Assembly (NCBI GenBank): GCA_028023455.1
Contig: JAQFVV010012398.1
Coordinates: 3,308,682-3,372,681 of the forward strand
DNA: 64,000 nucleotides
Source: Epiperipatus broadwayi
Taxonomy: Eukaryota > Onychophora > Udeonychophora > Euonychophora > Peripatidae
Direction: 5' to 3'
The notes beneath the pieces are model-generated. The model saw only the letters and a program-made list of their open reading frames with translations, was not told where the DNA came from and searched no databases. Both the position numbers and the translations under genes were made by a program. The stretch's first letter is position 1; the number at the start of each line of letters is the position of its first letter. This document shows, in pieces, positions 1 through 10,915 of this stretch.

Positions 1-321
1 TTTTATTTTCACACACATGTGCACCCCAACTTAACTTCAGGTCATCCCAAATTCATTTAACTATAAATTAATATTCAATTTTAAATAAATATATACATTA
101 CAGTTTATTTTATCAAATAGTTATATATATGTATAATATTACTTTCTAAAATATTGATCGTATTTTATTTATTATAACTTAGTAATTTATTGTGTATTAT
201 ATGTATATAGGTAATAACAAATAATAATCTTCCCATTATTAATATAAATTCCAAATGGATTGGGTTCAATAAATATGCTTGATCTTTTTAGAAATGTGTG
301 CATTGTAAGCTACCTTTTACA
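1..321 (-). repeat. LTR (3' LTR of the minus-strand element), partial
   Basis: Matches 6159-6491 almost base for base from TTTTATTTTCACACACATGT through GTAAGCTACC and ending in TTTACA. On the minus strand the LTR therefore begins TGTAAA, the expected TG end. The far end lies beyond the window start, so the full LTR length is unknown. Confidence 0.85.
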
Positions 322-338
322 ATCCCCTCTCCTTACAG
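322..338 (-). promoter_or_regulatory. Polypurine tract
   Basis: Directly inside the left LTR the plus strand reads ATCCCCTCTCCTT, so the minus strand is a purine run ending immediately before the TG of the LTR. This is where plus-strand priming occurs in LTR elements, and it shows the element points left. Confidence 0.65.
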
Positions 339-1061
339 GGCTAGAATTTTAATCTGTCATGAAAATTTTAACACTTACACAAGGTTCACATTTGAAGTTT
401 GATGGGTTTTTTTTCAACAAATATAAGAAGGGTAGTGAAACCTTATTTTATTGTTTTCTACACTCAGCTACACAAATTGCTTTCTATTCTTCTCTACTCA
501 CTCTCATGAAATACTTTGCAAGGTGGGGTTCAAACATAGGTTGTTGTTTTTTTAATAAACTAATGATGGTTATGTTTTGAGCACACTAATAAAAATGTGT
601 TTCTGTTTCAGATAGCACATATTTTTTTCCTGTTATCCTCTTTCCTGCTCCTATTGAGTCTTATTGGATTTCCTTTGAGGACTAACAGAAGATTGGAGCA
701 ACCATCACTTAATGAGGTTTAACTCTTTTAAATAAAATGGCTCTAAAGTATCCTAATATCTGCTTTGGCATCCATTAGGGAATACTCTCATCATAATTTT
801 TAACCTAACTTCATAATATCTAATTATTATTTTTTTTACTTATCAACATTCATTTTTTTTTTCCCACACATCAGTTGAGTATGACAATTCTACAATTACT
901 AAGATTGTCCATAGTATGGTTTCATAATTCAGGTATTATATGTGCCCCTAACTTGTCCTTCCATATCCAATGAAAATGCATTAGGACTCGGTTGTTTAAC
1001 TATTGTGTAAGGTCCTTCATAAAGATGGTAAAACTTACTGTACTTATTTTCAATTTGCTTA

Positions 1062-1301
1062 CTAATATGAGGGTTTTTTTATTATTAAAACTTGATCTCC
1101 TACTTTAAAAGTATGAAAAGTTCCAGTCTTATTTTTGTTCCTTTTATTGGCCTTATTTACCAATCGAAGATATGCTTTCTGCACATTTTCCTCCATACTA
1201 CTTTGTTTATATCTAATCATAGGTTGATATTTAGTGAAGAACATGGGAACTGAATGATTAAAATGTAGTTCAATGGGTGTAAATCCAGTGGATTCATTCA
1301 C
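1062..1301 (-). pseudogene. Integrase C-terminal fragment of Ty3/gypsy pol
   Basis: The 79-codon minus frame contains NESTGFTPIELHF near its start, the conserved stretch that follows the catalytic core of Ty3/gypsy integrases (usual form: STGFTPFEL). Near its end are AYLRLVNKANKRNKNKTG and FKVGDQVLI, the usual post-core basic helix and the start of the SH3-like tail. The line continues in a shifted frame to about 1000, where a YEGPYTI-like motif typical of the same tail appears. The catalytic DDE core is absent. On its upstream side the reading frame runs into the (TA)n tract at 1376-1458. A second YEGPF-type tail motif lies at about 1640-1665 (minus), suggesting a partial duplication. Confidence 0.7.
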
Positions 1302-1373
1302 ACTCCAGTTGATATAATTAGCTATCTGGTCTATCTGTCTTACCCTATCATTTGTCTATACTATCATACATTG

Positions 1374-1375
<2 letters not shown>

Positions 1376-1458
<83 letters not shown>
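1376..1458. repeat. (TA)n microsatellite
   Basis: About 80 bp of uninterrupted TA dinucleotides followed by a short CA stretch. It separates the integrase remnant from the rest of the minus-strand element. Confidence 0.95.
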
Positions 1459-1465
<7 letters not shown>

Positions 1466-1749
1466 CATTTGATTTATTCATTCATTTATACTTTTTCTTT
1501 CTTAAAATCTCTTGAGAATTCATCCATGGTAAAAAGTCCATTTTATGTGTCCAAAGTTGCATCATTTGAAGTCTTTCCCTTGTTATGTACTTTTTTCTTT
1601 TAAGTACTGTCATTTATATGCCTCATAAATGTGAAGGGTCCTTCATAAGTGTTACATAACTTATGGAACTGAAAACCTTTCTGTTTGACGAACTGCATCA
1701 TCATCATCTCTATTCTCACCATATAATTTTCTATGTTTTGATCATCTTG

Positions 1750-2373
1750 TCAATTATGGAAAGACTCTAACTTCCATAATGCACAGCTAAGATGATTACA
1801 TTCACCAATTTCTTTAATGCCTTCAACAATGGCATTTGTAGTGTGACAGTTTTCTCCTAAGAAAGCTGTTTGAACTTGTAACAACCCATCCTTGTTATTG
1901 CTATTATGCTCACAAATGTCAAGTCTGTAAAGCATTTTATCCTTGTTTCGATGGTAAACACGAATGTGCCGCAATGATCTCAAATATGAGTCCAAATTAT
2001 TTATCATTGAACTTTCTTTCATATACTCTGTCATGACATCTTCAGAGTATGATGTGTCATTGACTCCTATGGCTTCATCATTTAACTCAGAATCAATCTT
2101 GAAAGCTTGTGATCTTTGTATCACTTCAATATTGAGAGTATCACTCAATTGCTTTTCTCTCAACTTAAATTCAGTATATTGAGTACTTGAATTAGTCTGG
2201 TTTTGTTGTGTTTCAACAACTAATGTACCCTTACTAAGTTGGGATTCAGTGATTCCAAACCTCTGGATAATGGTTTTATCTAAACACTTTAGTTCTTGTC
2301 CTAAGGTTTCTATCTCCGTATTTTGTTTGGTACAATTTTGCTTCCTCTCCATATGTATAATTTCTAATTCCAT
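1750..2373 (-). pseudogene. Unassigned retroelement coding segment
   Basis: This open minus frame of 207 codons is continuous in direction with the gag-like ORF to its right and with integrase-like remnants to its left. It is polar and glutamine/asparagine-rich. The segment YLRSLRHIRVYHRNKDKMLYR is basic, while the end (ECNHLSCALWKLESFHN) has a Cys/His flavour but no standard zinc-knuckle spacing. I do not recognise a domain. Its position suggests the C-terminal part of gag or a remnant of pol. An uninterrupted frame of this size is unusual in such A+T-rich DNA, so it is probably the best preserved piece of the element. Confidence 0.45.
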
Positions 2374-2419
2374 CTGAATTTCATCTTGGTGCCTCCAGTG
2401 ATTTTCACATACTTCTTCC

Positions 2420-2938
2420 TTAAAAATTTATTTTATTTATATCAGCCTTGGTTGCCATATTTTCCAACTTACTATTTATATCACTTTTCATATTCTCCAT
2501 CATTTTATTCATATCACTTTTCATATTCTCCATCATACTATTCATATCACTTTTCATATTCTCCACATTGCTATTTATATCACTTTTCATATCCTCCATC
2601 TTGGTTGCCATATCACTCTTCATCTCCATGATTGCTTGGATTAATTGAGTCAATGTTGTAGGGTCTTGCATAGCCTGAGTTATTCCCACTTCAGACACTT
2701 GAATAATCTCACTGGGAGAAATCATCTGAATTTGAGAAACTGTTTGACTTCCTTCCTGCATTTGTGGGGATTGTTCAACTTCCAGAATAGACCCCCCCCC
2801 CAGGTATCTGAATCATCTTAGATTCCATCTCATTACGTTTGTAGTATCATCTACCATCTCACTGTCACCACTATCTTTCCCTATCTCAAAATGTTTTGAT
2901 TCCATATTACTTAATTGCTTACCACTTCTGGTTATCAT
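2420..2938 (-). pseudogene. Gag-like ORF with 11-residue coiled-coil repeat, frameshifted
   Basis: Translation starts at MITRSGKQL (ATG at 2938 on the minus strand), a typical first motif of LTR-element gag proteins. That frame stops at 2813. The downstream frame runs from before 2761 through a segment rich in Gln, Ile and Ser, then five copies of an 11-residue unit of the form MKSDxNSxxEN ending at 2420. The unit is methionine- and charge-rich with hydrophobic spacing compatible with a coiled coil, a plausible multimerisation module. A run of ten C (2792-2801; G10 on the coding strand) lies between the two frames. No CCHC zinc knuckle is visible. Confidence 0.55.
2479..2643 (-). repeat. 33-bp in-frame tandem repeat within gag-like ORF
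   Basis: The motif TATCACTTTTCATATTCTCC recurs starting at 2479, 2512, 2545, 2578 and 2611, exactly 33 bp apart, so each unit adds 11 codons. The spacing keeps the reading frame on the minus strand. Confidence 0.9.
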
Positions 2939-3379
2939 TAAATATTTATTTATTTGCAAACTATTTATAAAATATTTATTTATGAAACTATAAATTGTCA
3001 CATGCCACAGTGCATCATGCCACTCCCAACCATTGCATTTATCTTTTACCTTTTTTTTTTAGTTTTTAATAGATCTACTTTTAGCCTTTGTCCTTTTACA
3101 TGCCTAACTCTATTATTTTATTATTATTTATTAATCACTTAACTATTTATCTTCGGTCTCTGTTTATTGTCCAATCCTTTATATTTCCAATTTACACTCA
3201 ATACTTTAGATCTCTTATTGAAAATTGATTCAAGTTTATGTGATCTATTATCCCTACTACTATTATTTTTAATGAATGTGCTAGTTATTTGCCATGTGTA
3301 TAAGTTCATATGGGTTTATGTTGATAGAAAAATATAAAATGAAATGTTCTTTAACATTTTTTAAAAAAAAAATTTAAAT

Positions 3380-4060
3380 GCCAGTCCAATGGCTGGACTT
3401 CCTTTACGACTATAGTATATTCATACCTAACATACTGGATACCAGATGTAACTATTGGTAAATACATATGGATACATTTATCAACTGTAATATCTATATG
3501 TCTAACACATTGCACGTCAGATATAACCATTAGTAAATATACTTGGATACCTCTATCAACTGTAATATCTTTATGCATACCATGTTGCATGCCAGATATA
3601 ATGGGCAGAATAATTAGCACTTGGATATATCTATCAGATTCAACAATCAGCTGGTTCGATCACAATGTATGACGAACTTACACAAAGTATTTATGCGATG
3701 ATACACCTACCTATAGAGCCCCAAATGTTGCTGGCACCAGATATAACGGATGGAAAGATTATCATCATACACCCCTCTAATAACTATCATACCAGTCACA
3801 TTAGTCACTAATTCGATCTTTAGCGATGAGTAGTCCCACTACACATCATGCATCCACATTGGTCGCCAGATATAACGGACGGAACGATGACCACTAGCCC
3901 CAAAAGTTGATGATGCCAGATAAAACAGATGGAATGATTACAAGTAATCCCAAACATTGCTAACACCAGTATAATGGGCAGTACTTTTCATCAACAGTCA
4001 TAAACTAACCAAGCCTAATGGTAGTGCACCAGATGTAATGTATGGTCAACAAACTTGCAG
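3380..4060 (-). repeat. Degenerate tandem array of PBS-like units in the element leader
   Basis: The core CAGATATAACGGAYGGAA (plus-strand reading) recurs with CAG at 3443, 3518, 3593, 3738, 3867, 3917, 3967 and 4030. The first three are exactly 75 bp apart; later spacing is 129-145, then 50-63 bp. On the minus strand each core reads ATATCTGG followed by GTGCC, CGACC or a similar stretch and then a G-rich TTTGGGG-type end. This resembles the TGG-initial primer binding site beside an LTR, repeated many times. The 75-bp part leaves an open 89-codon minus frame (3620-3351), which I regard as a by-product of the in-frame period, not a gene. Confidence 0.65.
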
Positions 4061-6158
4061 ACTGTACTACTATGCAGATGTATCAATATGGTGTGAGAAT
4101 AAGTTAATATACTCTAATTTATTACCCCTAATGAAACAATCTGCAGAGACCTACCAGGCTTAGAAGGGGAAAAAGTTGCATCCAACTATGTTCAGACTGT
4201 GGGTCATCTGATAGAATGCTAATGAGAACCTGATGAAATGCTTAACCAATGATTGCATAAATGTTAATTGACTAACTCTATCCCTATTTAATAATAATAA
4301 ATGCAATTTAGGTTAGTTCATCCACTTTTCCTCTTTTAAATTCTGTTATGCCCTAATATTCAAACCCAGAGAGAATATTGCTTTTAATTCCTTTAGCAGG
4401 TATGAACAGATACACATAGCAACACCTGCACCTATATATAGGTTACAACTAGCATTTATTATATTTGTTTTATTTTCAAGCTTTTATATAATAAGAAAAA
4501 TAGATGTGTATGCATGTATAATTATTTATAAACTGTGGAATGTCAGGACAACTCAATAAACCAGAGACCAGAATAATACAAACTCTCAAACATTTATTAA
4601 CAAAAATAAATATCAAGAATAATAACAATAGTAATAATAAAAAAATATATAAAAATAATAATAATCATATGTACATGTGTCACATGTGAACCTCTACCAT
4701 TTTACTAATTAATGATTATTATAATCCAATCCTTATACCTATGGTAGAAATTCACCTATGTCACTCATTCTCTACAAATTATAATTATATAGAAAAATAA
4801 ACTTTAGTTATTTAATATCATTGAGATGCTGGCTAGTTAAATTATATATTTACAAATGTTACTCTAGTTAACAAATTTCCCCAATTTATATATATGATAG
4901 AGACAGATACCAGTTGATTAGTCAAACATACTGGGAAATATATGTACACAGTTAATCACAAAATAAAACATATATGTATCCTGTATAAATGTTGTAATTT
5001 AACCTATGAAAATAAATTCAGATAATCTTACCTCAATATTGATGTGGATAACCTGATGTGAAGCAGGTGGGTTTACCTAAATTTTATTTATAATGAAAAT
5101 ATAAAAAATATCAAAATGAATAATCCCCCCTTTTCTTCTTTGCTAATTCTGAAAAATGAGGCTTCAGCATCAGAGTGTGAAAATACAACAGATAATATAA
5201 ATAAATAAAAAATAAATAAACAAAAATTTACAATATTGATTCTTTGATTAAAAATTGCAATTGGAACAAAGTTCATAAAAATCATCCTAAAAATTGTAGT
5301 AGTTGATAGTTAGGCAAGTTGTTCATCAAAGCAGTTTCACTTAGTAAATCATTTTCCTTAGCAAGGATAGATAGATCCAATGGTGTCTCCTATAGTTGTG
5401 TTTAATGGTAAACATCTTGATCCTCATTTGATTCACCATAAAGTATTCCAATCCTTGTTTACTTTGGACTGCAGGCATCTTGTGTGTTTACATTAAAGTA
5501 TATATATATAGATAGATAGATAGATAGATAGATATAGATATAATGCAGCTGGCAGGAAATACCATGACACACAATAGCATGTTTTGCTCTAGCCCATTTT
5601 CATATTAAAGTACAATTTAATAATTATTTATAATCATATATTTACATCAGATAATATAGAAATGCTTTATATATATATTAAGAAAATTATTTCATTTTTC
5701 TTTATTTTCCAATTTTCAGCAGACTTAATTCTTGTTATTCTTTCTGAAAAGATTTAAAATATTCAAATTTACTCCAACAACTATTAAAACACGATTTAAT
5801 TATTTAAGAATTAATCAGTTATTCTTAATTCTTAATTCCTTTCTTTTCCTCTGAATTTGGTAAACTTTTAGTTACAGCATTTGACTTTTAAAATGTTTAT
5901 AATTTAACTAAAAGAAAAAGTAAAACTCCATTTTAGCATTCTAAATTTTTAGTTTCAATTGCTGTCTTTTGTTACAGGTGCTATAACAATAAGAAAAATG
6001 ATTTGTAAACTGTTTTTTGTTTTTATACATTCGTAGATTTCCAGGAACGCTAAGAGTTTTAACTGCCTATTGTTTAAATTCACTTAGATTTTTATATGTG
6101 TTGTTTAAATACATTTGATCTATTACAAATAAAAAATAAAATAAAATAATAAAATCAG
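4061..6158. other. Non-coding A+T-rich stretch, possible inner part of the right LTR
   Basis: No coding signal on either strand. A (GATA)n tract lies at about 5510-5535. Because the left LTR is cut by the window edge, part or all of this stretch could belong to the right LTR; its partner would be upstream of base 1. Confidence 0.4.
5510..5535. repeat. (GATA)n microsatellite
   Basis: A short TA run passes into five GATA units (TATATAGATAGATAGATAG...). Confidence 0.9.
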
Positions 6159-6491
6159 TTTTATTTTCACACACATGTGCACCCCAACTTAACTTCAGGT
6201 CATCCCAAATTCATTTACTATAAATTAATATTCAATTTTAAATTAAATATATATATATACATTACCGTTTATTCAATCAAATAGTTATATATATATACAA
6301 TATTACTTTCTAAAATATTGATCGTATTTTATTTATTATAACTTAGTAATTTATTGTGTATTATATGTATATAGGTAATAATAATAAGAAATAATAATTT
6401 TCCCATTATTAATATAAATTCCAAATGGATTGGATTCAATAAATATGCTTGATCTTTTTAGGAATGTGTGCATTGTAAGCTACCCTTTACA
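6159..6491 (-). repeat. LTR (5' LTR of the minus-strand element)
   Basis: This is the direct repeat of 1-321, with a few substitutions and small indels (for example in the TA-rich and AATAATAA stretches). The outer end reads CCCTTTACA, so the minus strand starts TGTAAAGGG. Immediately outside, coding sequence of an unrelated LINE begins, so the LTR element inserted next to or into that LINE. Confidence 0.85.
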
Positions 6492-7258
6492 GTGTACTTG
6501 TATAAAAGGTGTGATGATTGTGTTAGGAGGATTGTTGAGTGTTATAATGGTAAGGAATGGGATAAAAGAATAGATGCATTAATAAAAAATAGGGAGTTGG
6601 AGTGATGGAGAACTAGTATGGAGAGTAAAAAGAGTTTAAATATATATAGAAGTAAACAGAACATTGGGTGTGAGTTAATTTATGATAATAGTAAGGAAAG
6701 TAGTTTATTGTTTAAGGCTCGAATGGGATCTTTAGCAACAAAAGAATATACATGTAAATGGAAAAAATATGGGTGATTTAGTTTGCAAATTGTGTAAGGA
6801 AGATACAGAAAATATTAGGCATCTGTTGATTGAATGTAAATGCTTAAAAGCAGAAAGGGTACAAATAATGAAGTTATTGGAGAATAAATACGAACAAAGT
6901 GATTATACAGAAAATAGGTTATTGGTTTTTATGCTGGATTTGGGAAAATATAAGGGGAATTTAGATATAAAGGCCATAGAGTTGACAAAGATTATGTTGT
7001 GGAAATGGGATGGAGCATATTATGGGAAAGCTTAGGATAGGGAATGGAAGGGGAAGGTAAATTGGCTAACAGGTATCTTTGGGCATAGTTGCTAAGAGAT
7101 TCCTGCTCTGTTTAAGGAGGCCATGGTACATCACATCACATTACATTGTGTGCTGTTGTTTCTTGCTGTCATAAGGACCTTTGAAAAAGGCCGAGGAAAT
7201 GATGGAAGTGTCCCAGAGCCCATGACTCTGAAGGTGAAAGATAGTTAGCTAGGGAAAA
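6492..7258 (+). pseudogene. LINE reverse-transcriptase C-terminal end with CCHC zinc finger
   Basis: From about 6497 a plus frame (one stop, one small frame slip) encodes a basic region with conserved-looking phrases such as SLLFKARMGSLATKEYTCKW. The terminal finger is CKLCKEDTENIRHLLIECKC (about 6784-6843), with the C-x2-C-x8-H-x4-C pattern that ends many non-LTR retrotransposon polyproteins. The stop is at 7033-7035. A non-coding tail with ATGACTCTGAAGGTG-type sequence follows to about 7258. The RT palm is missing because the LTR at 6491 interrupts the upstream side. The clade cannot be set from this fragment. Confidence 0.65.
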
Positions 7259-8858
7259 TGTTTATAGACAAAGGTTTTTCTTCAAATTAATGTAATATAT
7301 TTCTTAGATACAACATATTTTATTCCAATGTAGATTCCATATATCAGTATATCATAGGAGAATAAAATAGTTTCATTTTCTCTATGATTGCTCCAGTCTT
7401 GCAGCAGCTTGAACATTAATTACAAAAATATATAGAAACAGTCATGATTTTCTTAAAATTATAATTCTTTTGATAGGGATTCTTTTCCAAAATTCGAGTT
7501 GGCACATTTAACCTAGATACTTTCTGGTATACAAGATACACATTCATATATGGAAATAATGAGACATCCTGCTACTTTCTTAAATAAATTAGAGCAACTA
7601 AAACGATATTAAAAAAATTGCAACTCCAGACATATTTGTAGCAACATTGTCTGTAATAAAACAGTGGTCAATTAGACCATGAGTTTAGAAATATAGAAAA
7701 TAATATATATTCAAGATTGATTTTTTTATTTACTATATTGGTTTATACATATTGTGAGAGTAACTTAAAATCGTGCCCACACCAATCTTTAGCAGCCTAT
7801 GATGTTAGGTTATATCAGGTCAATATTTATATCTAGTCAAACTGATAACTGTTGCTAACATACTATTTGTAAAATTTGAATGAATTTAATATACATATCT
7901 ATATAGGCATAATATGTCAGTACTGCATTAAGTAACTGAGTAATAAATCATATATAGCAAAATCTTATATATATATTGTAACAGAGAAAACCCCAATGGT
8001 TAGAGTTAGCAAGATTAAACACTTAAAGAATTAGTACAAATATGTATGTATAATGACACTTAACTTATGTTCAATGTTGTACATATCTCAAGAAAGGACA
8101 GAACAATGACATAGATGGAAATGGGCTAATTTAGTATATGATCAAAGAGTAAGTACTTTGCTAAGAAACCTAAGATAAGAATGAAATAATAATGCATAAC
8201 GTAATTTTTTGAATCGATTATCGAGATATATATTATATGGATAACAATAGGCACATATAGCAAGGAAATGAAAGATTTTGTATAATAGAAAACAGAAACG
8301 ACACTGACTATAAAGAAAATGCAATTATAACCATTTCTTCTTCAATATTATATGTTCACTATGGAAAGCCAACTTCTTTTGAATCAAAGGTTTCGAACAC
8401 CATACAAAATGGAGATTTTAGTTCGAATGTATTAATTTTATAAACATACTTTTTAGAGCAAGATTTAAAGAAGCAAAAAAGATTTTTATTATAAAGTAAG
8501 CAAATTAATTCAAGCAATTGGATATATAATTTTTTTAGAAAAGAATTTTAAACTTTTAAAATAAAAATAGAGAAATTATAATAAACCATCTAATCAAGCA
8601 TGAATTTAGAAGTATGTATATATACAGGCAGCATAGTAAATGAGGGGATAATTCATTTTTATTATGTAAAGAAGTTTTTATTTTTCTTTATATTGCAAAC
8701 TGTAATTAATTTAAAACTTATACTTATTAAATTAATACAATGTATTCTGACAAAAGAAATTGATTGTCGTTTGTTGGGATCATTAACCTTATAACCATGG
8801 AAATCTAAATGTCTGTATTGTTTACATTTGAATCACCTAATAGACTATCTTTGTACAG
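7259..8858. other. A+T-rich sequence without recognised features
   Basis: Short random frames only on both strands. No splice-bounded exon, RNA gene or clear repeat was found. Confidence 0.5.
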
Positions 8859-8986
8859 CATGGAATGTTTATGCAAGGACTGGAGGAAAATTTCAGGTGA
8901 CCAATGTGGAATCATTTTGCAATGCTCCATTCGGAAGCTGCAACAAGCAATCCATATGTGTAGAGATGACATCGCCTGAAATGTGA
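8859..8986 (+). CDS. Candidate orphan terminal exon (small Cys-containing peptide)
   Basis: A possible acceptor (CTATCTTTGTACAG) at 8858 is followed by 41 codons ending in TGA at 8984-8986. The stretch is clearly richer in G+C and codon-like than its surroundings. In the frame with a phase-2 junction it encodes WNVYARTGGKF, then three cysteines in FCNAPFGSCNKQSICVEM. A second frame starting with the ATG at 8860 is also open and contains four cysteines, so the frame is not certain. No partner exon was identified upstream within the window. It could be the last exon of a gene starting to the left, a decayed gene copy, or chance. Confidence 0.25.
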
Positions 8987-10154
8987 ACTGTGGCCTATGA
9001 AGGACTTTGCTAACTCCAAAAATTTAATTTATCAATTCATGAAATATGTGTTATTGTATGTTGTGATTTTTTAAAATTCTTAAACACCTGTGTAGATATT
9101 ATTTTTATTGTTATTTTCTTTTATTTAATTCTTATCAACCCGAATGTGAAATCTGACAATTCAGTATTTTGGAACAGTTCACTTTGGGAAAGCATGAGAG
9201 GAACAGAGAGGGAAGGTTAATTTTAGTTGGGATTATTATTTTTTTATAATAAAATTTTGATTCAATTCTCTTCCCTAGCACTTGACTTTTGTTCATTACT
9301 ATAATCAATACACGAGGTAAGAATTTCATTTTTAAAACATTAATTTTCACACACTTTGACAGAACAGAATTTTATTATTCATCATTTGTTTATCTAACAC
9401 TTGTTATTTAGATTTTATTCAGTGTAACTGATTAATTTTCTGAGTAAATCTATTTTCCTATCATGTTAAGAGTTACATTTAACTTGTCATGGGAAAAAGG
9501 GGTCGTCAGGTAAACTAATCTTCAACCATTGAAACCAGACCATGATATGAACTGATATATATATATCAAATGTAAATATAACTTAGCTAATTAGTTCAGA
9601 GTTTATTAAAACAGTCGTGTTAAAATATCTATTTTTCTTATCATTACTTTGTATATAAGAATGTCTTAAGTATGAACCTCTATCATTGAAATAATTATAG
9701 ATTATTAAGTTGTAGAAATGATAGATGTTCATTACTGACATTTGAACTATGTGCATTTATTTATTTTTTATCCACATTTGTAAATATGGTCTAAACAATG
9801 GATTACTCCAAATTTTTTTTTATTAATGTTCTCAAATATTTTTTTATTTCATTTTACAAAATAAATGTTATAAAACTTGTTGAATTAATATAGTTTCTTT
9901 AGTTTATTAAACCAATTCTTGCATGCATCAACAAAGCCAATGCCTTCTATATAGATGCACACACATTGCACGATTTTACACATATGTTGATAAACAAATT
10001 ATTAAGGATTTTAAATAAACGTAATTCATTAATAATCACTTTGATAAGGTAATCTGATTGTTGGCAAGCAAAGGTATTTCCTATTAATAGTCATCATCAA
10101 ACTCTCACTGAGTTCGAATACTGAGGCATTATAGAACCAAAAAAGGGGTGAGAT
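8987..10154. other. A+T-rich sequence without recognised features
   Basis: No coding or structural signal beyond chance frames. Confidence 0.45.
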
Positions 10155-10636
10155 GTGGGTGAACTGATCCAAATTGCATCTAAATTTAATAAATGAGTAT
10201 TGAGCTGGTCTGTTGAAAGAGAGTGCAATCATAGGTTACATACTTCATGTTGTCTCCAGCATCCTATCTGAAGACCCTAGGTCCGACCATAGTTAAATGC
10301 AACTTCTTTCAATGTCATTGACCAAACCATTACAATATATACTTTTTCATAAGAATCAACTATTTCATTTCATATTTTTATGTACATTATTAGTGTATTG
10401 TGGGTGAACTGATCCAAATTGCATCTAAATTTAATAAATGAGTATTGAACTGATCTGCTGAAAGAGAGTGCAATCATAGGTTACATACTTCATGTTGGCT
10501 CCAGCATTCTATCTGAAGACCCTAGGTCCGACCATAGTTAAATGCAACTTCTTTCAATGTCATCGACCAAACCATTACAATATATACTTTTTTATAAGAA
10601 TCAACTATTTCATTTCATATTTTTATGTACATTATA
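10155..10636. repeat. 245-bp direct tandem duplication
   Basis: The sequence from GTGGGTGAACTGATCCAAATTGC to the TTTTATGTACATTAT region occurs at 10155-10399 and again at 10400-10636, head to tail with no spacer. Only about ten substitutions separate them, so the duplication is recent compared with the decayed elements nearby. No coding frame is shared by the two units. Confidence 0.9.
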
Positions 10637-10706
10637 ATGTCTAACTTTTGTTATTGTATATATGTTTTTTCATTTGATCTCATGAGTTTCAATGAAGTTT
10701 CTTTAA

Positions 10707-10915
10707 AAATTAATATTAATAATAAGAAGAAAAAAAAGAAGACAAAAAGGAAGAAGAAAAAATAATAAACAAGAAAAGCAATAAGAAATTAATAATAAGA
10801 AATATAAGGATAAGAAAAAGAAGAAGAAAAATAAATAAAATAATAAGAAGAAGAAAAAGGAGGAGGAAACAGAGGGAAATAATAAGAATAATAAAAATTA
10901 GAATAATCATAAGAG
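10707..10915. repeat. Purine-rich (AAG/AAT)n low-complexity tract
   Basis: About 200 bp of AAG, AAT and AAAG units with almost no pyrimidines on the plus strand besides T. The leucine/phenylalanine-rich minus frame across it is an artefact of this composition. Confidence 0.9.

Larger units (their letters stand above)
1..6491 (-). mobile_element. Ty3/gypsy-type LTR retrotransposon, minus strand, left LTR cut by window edge
   Basis: Two direct repeats (1-321 and 6159-6491) are nearly identical and flank minus-strand retroviral-type coding remnants. Reading the minus strand from the right gives LTR, a repeat-rich leader (about 4060-3380), a gag-like ORF beginning with the common retroelement start MITRSGK (from 2938), unassigned coding sequence (2373-1750), an integrase C-terminal segment (1301-1062), a polypurine tract (about 336-323) and the second LTR. 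The purine tract directly upstream of the left LTR fixes the orientation. No reverse transcriptase or RNase H could be found between gag and integrase, so the copy is probably internally deleted. Frame breaks in gag and a (TA)n insertion next to the integrase show it is dead. The right LTR may extend left of 6159, because its partner leaves the window. Confidence 0.8.

Noticed and set aside
359-580. 73-codon plus frame starting MKILTLTQGS with a hydrophobic start
   Set aside because: Lies just inside the LTR element's 3' end, with no splice context, no homology to any family and average composition; chance frame.
1352-1603. Open frame through the TA tract
   Set aside because: Mostly an Ile-Tyr repeat produced by (TA)n.
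2386-2648. Plus-strand Tyr/Ser-rich repeat proteins opposite the gag-like ORF
   Set aside because: Antisense shadows of the 33-bp in-frame repeat of the minus-strand ORF.
3351-3620. 89-codon minus frame in the leader array
   Set aside because: Explained by three 75-bp repeat units (25 codons each), which keep a frame open without coding function.
10716-10910. Leucine/isoleucine/phenylalanine-rich 'membrane protein' on the minus strand
   Set aside because: Translation of a purine-rich AAG/AAT tract; compositional artefact.
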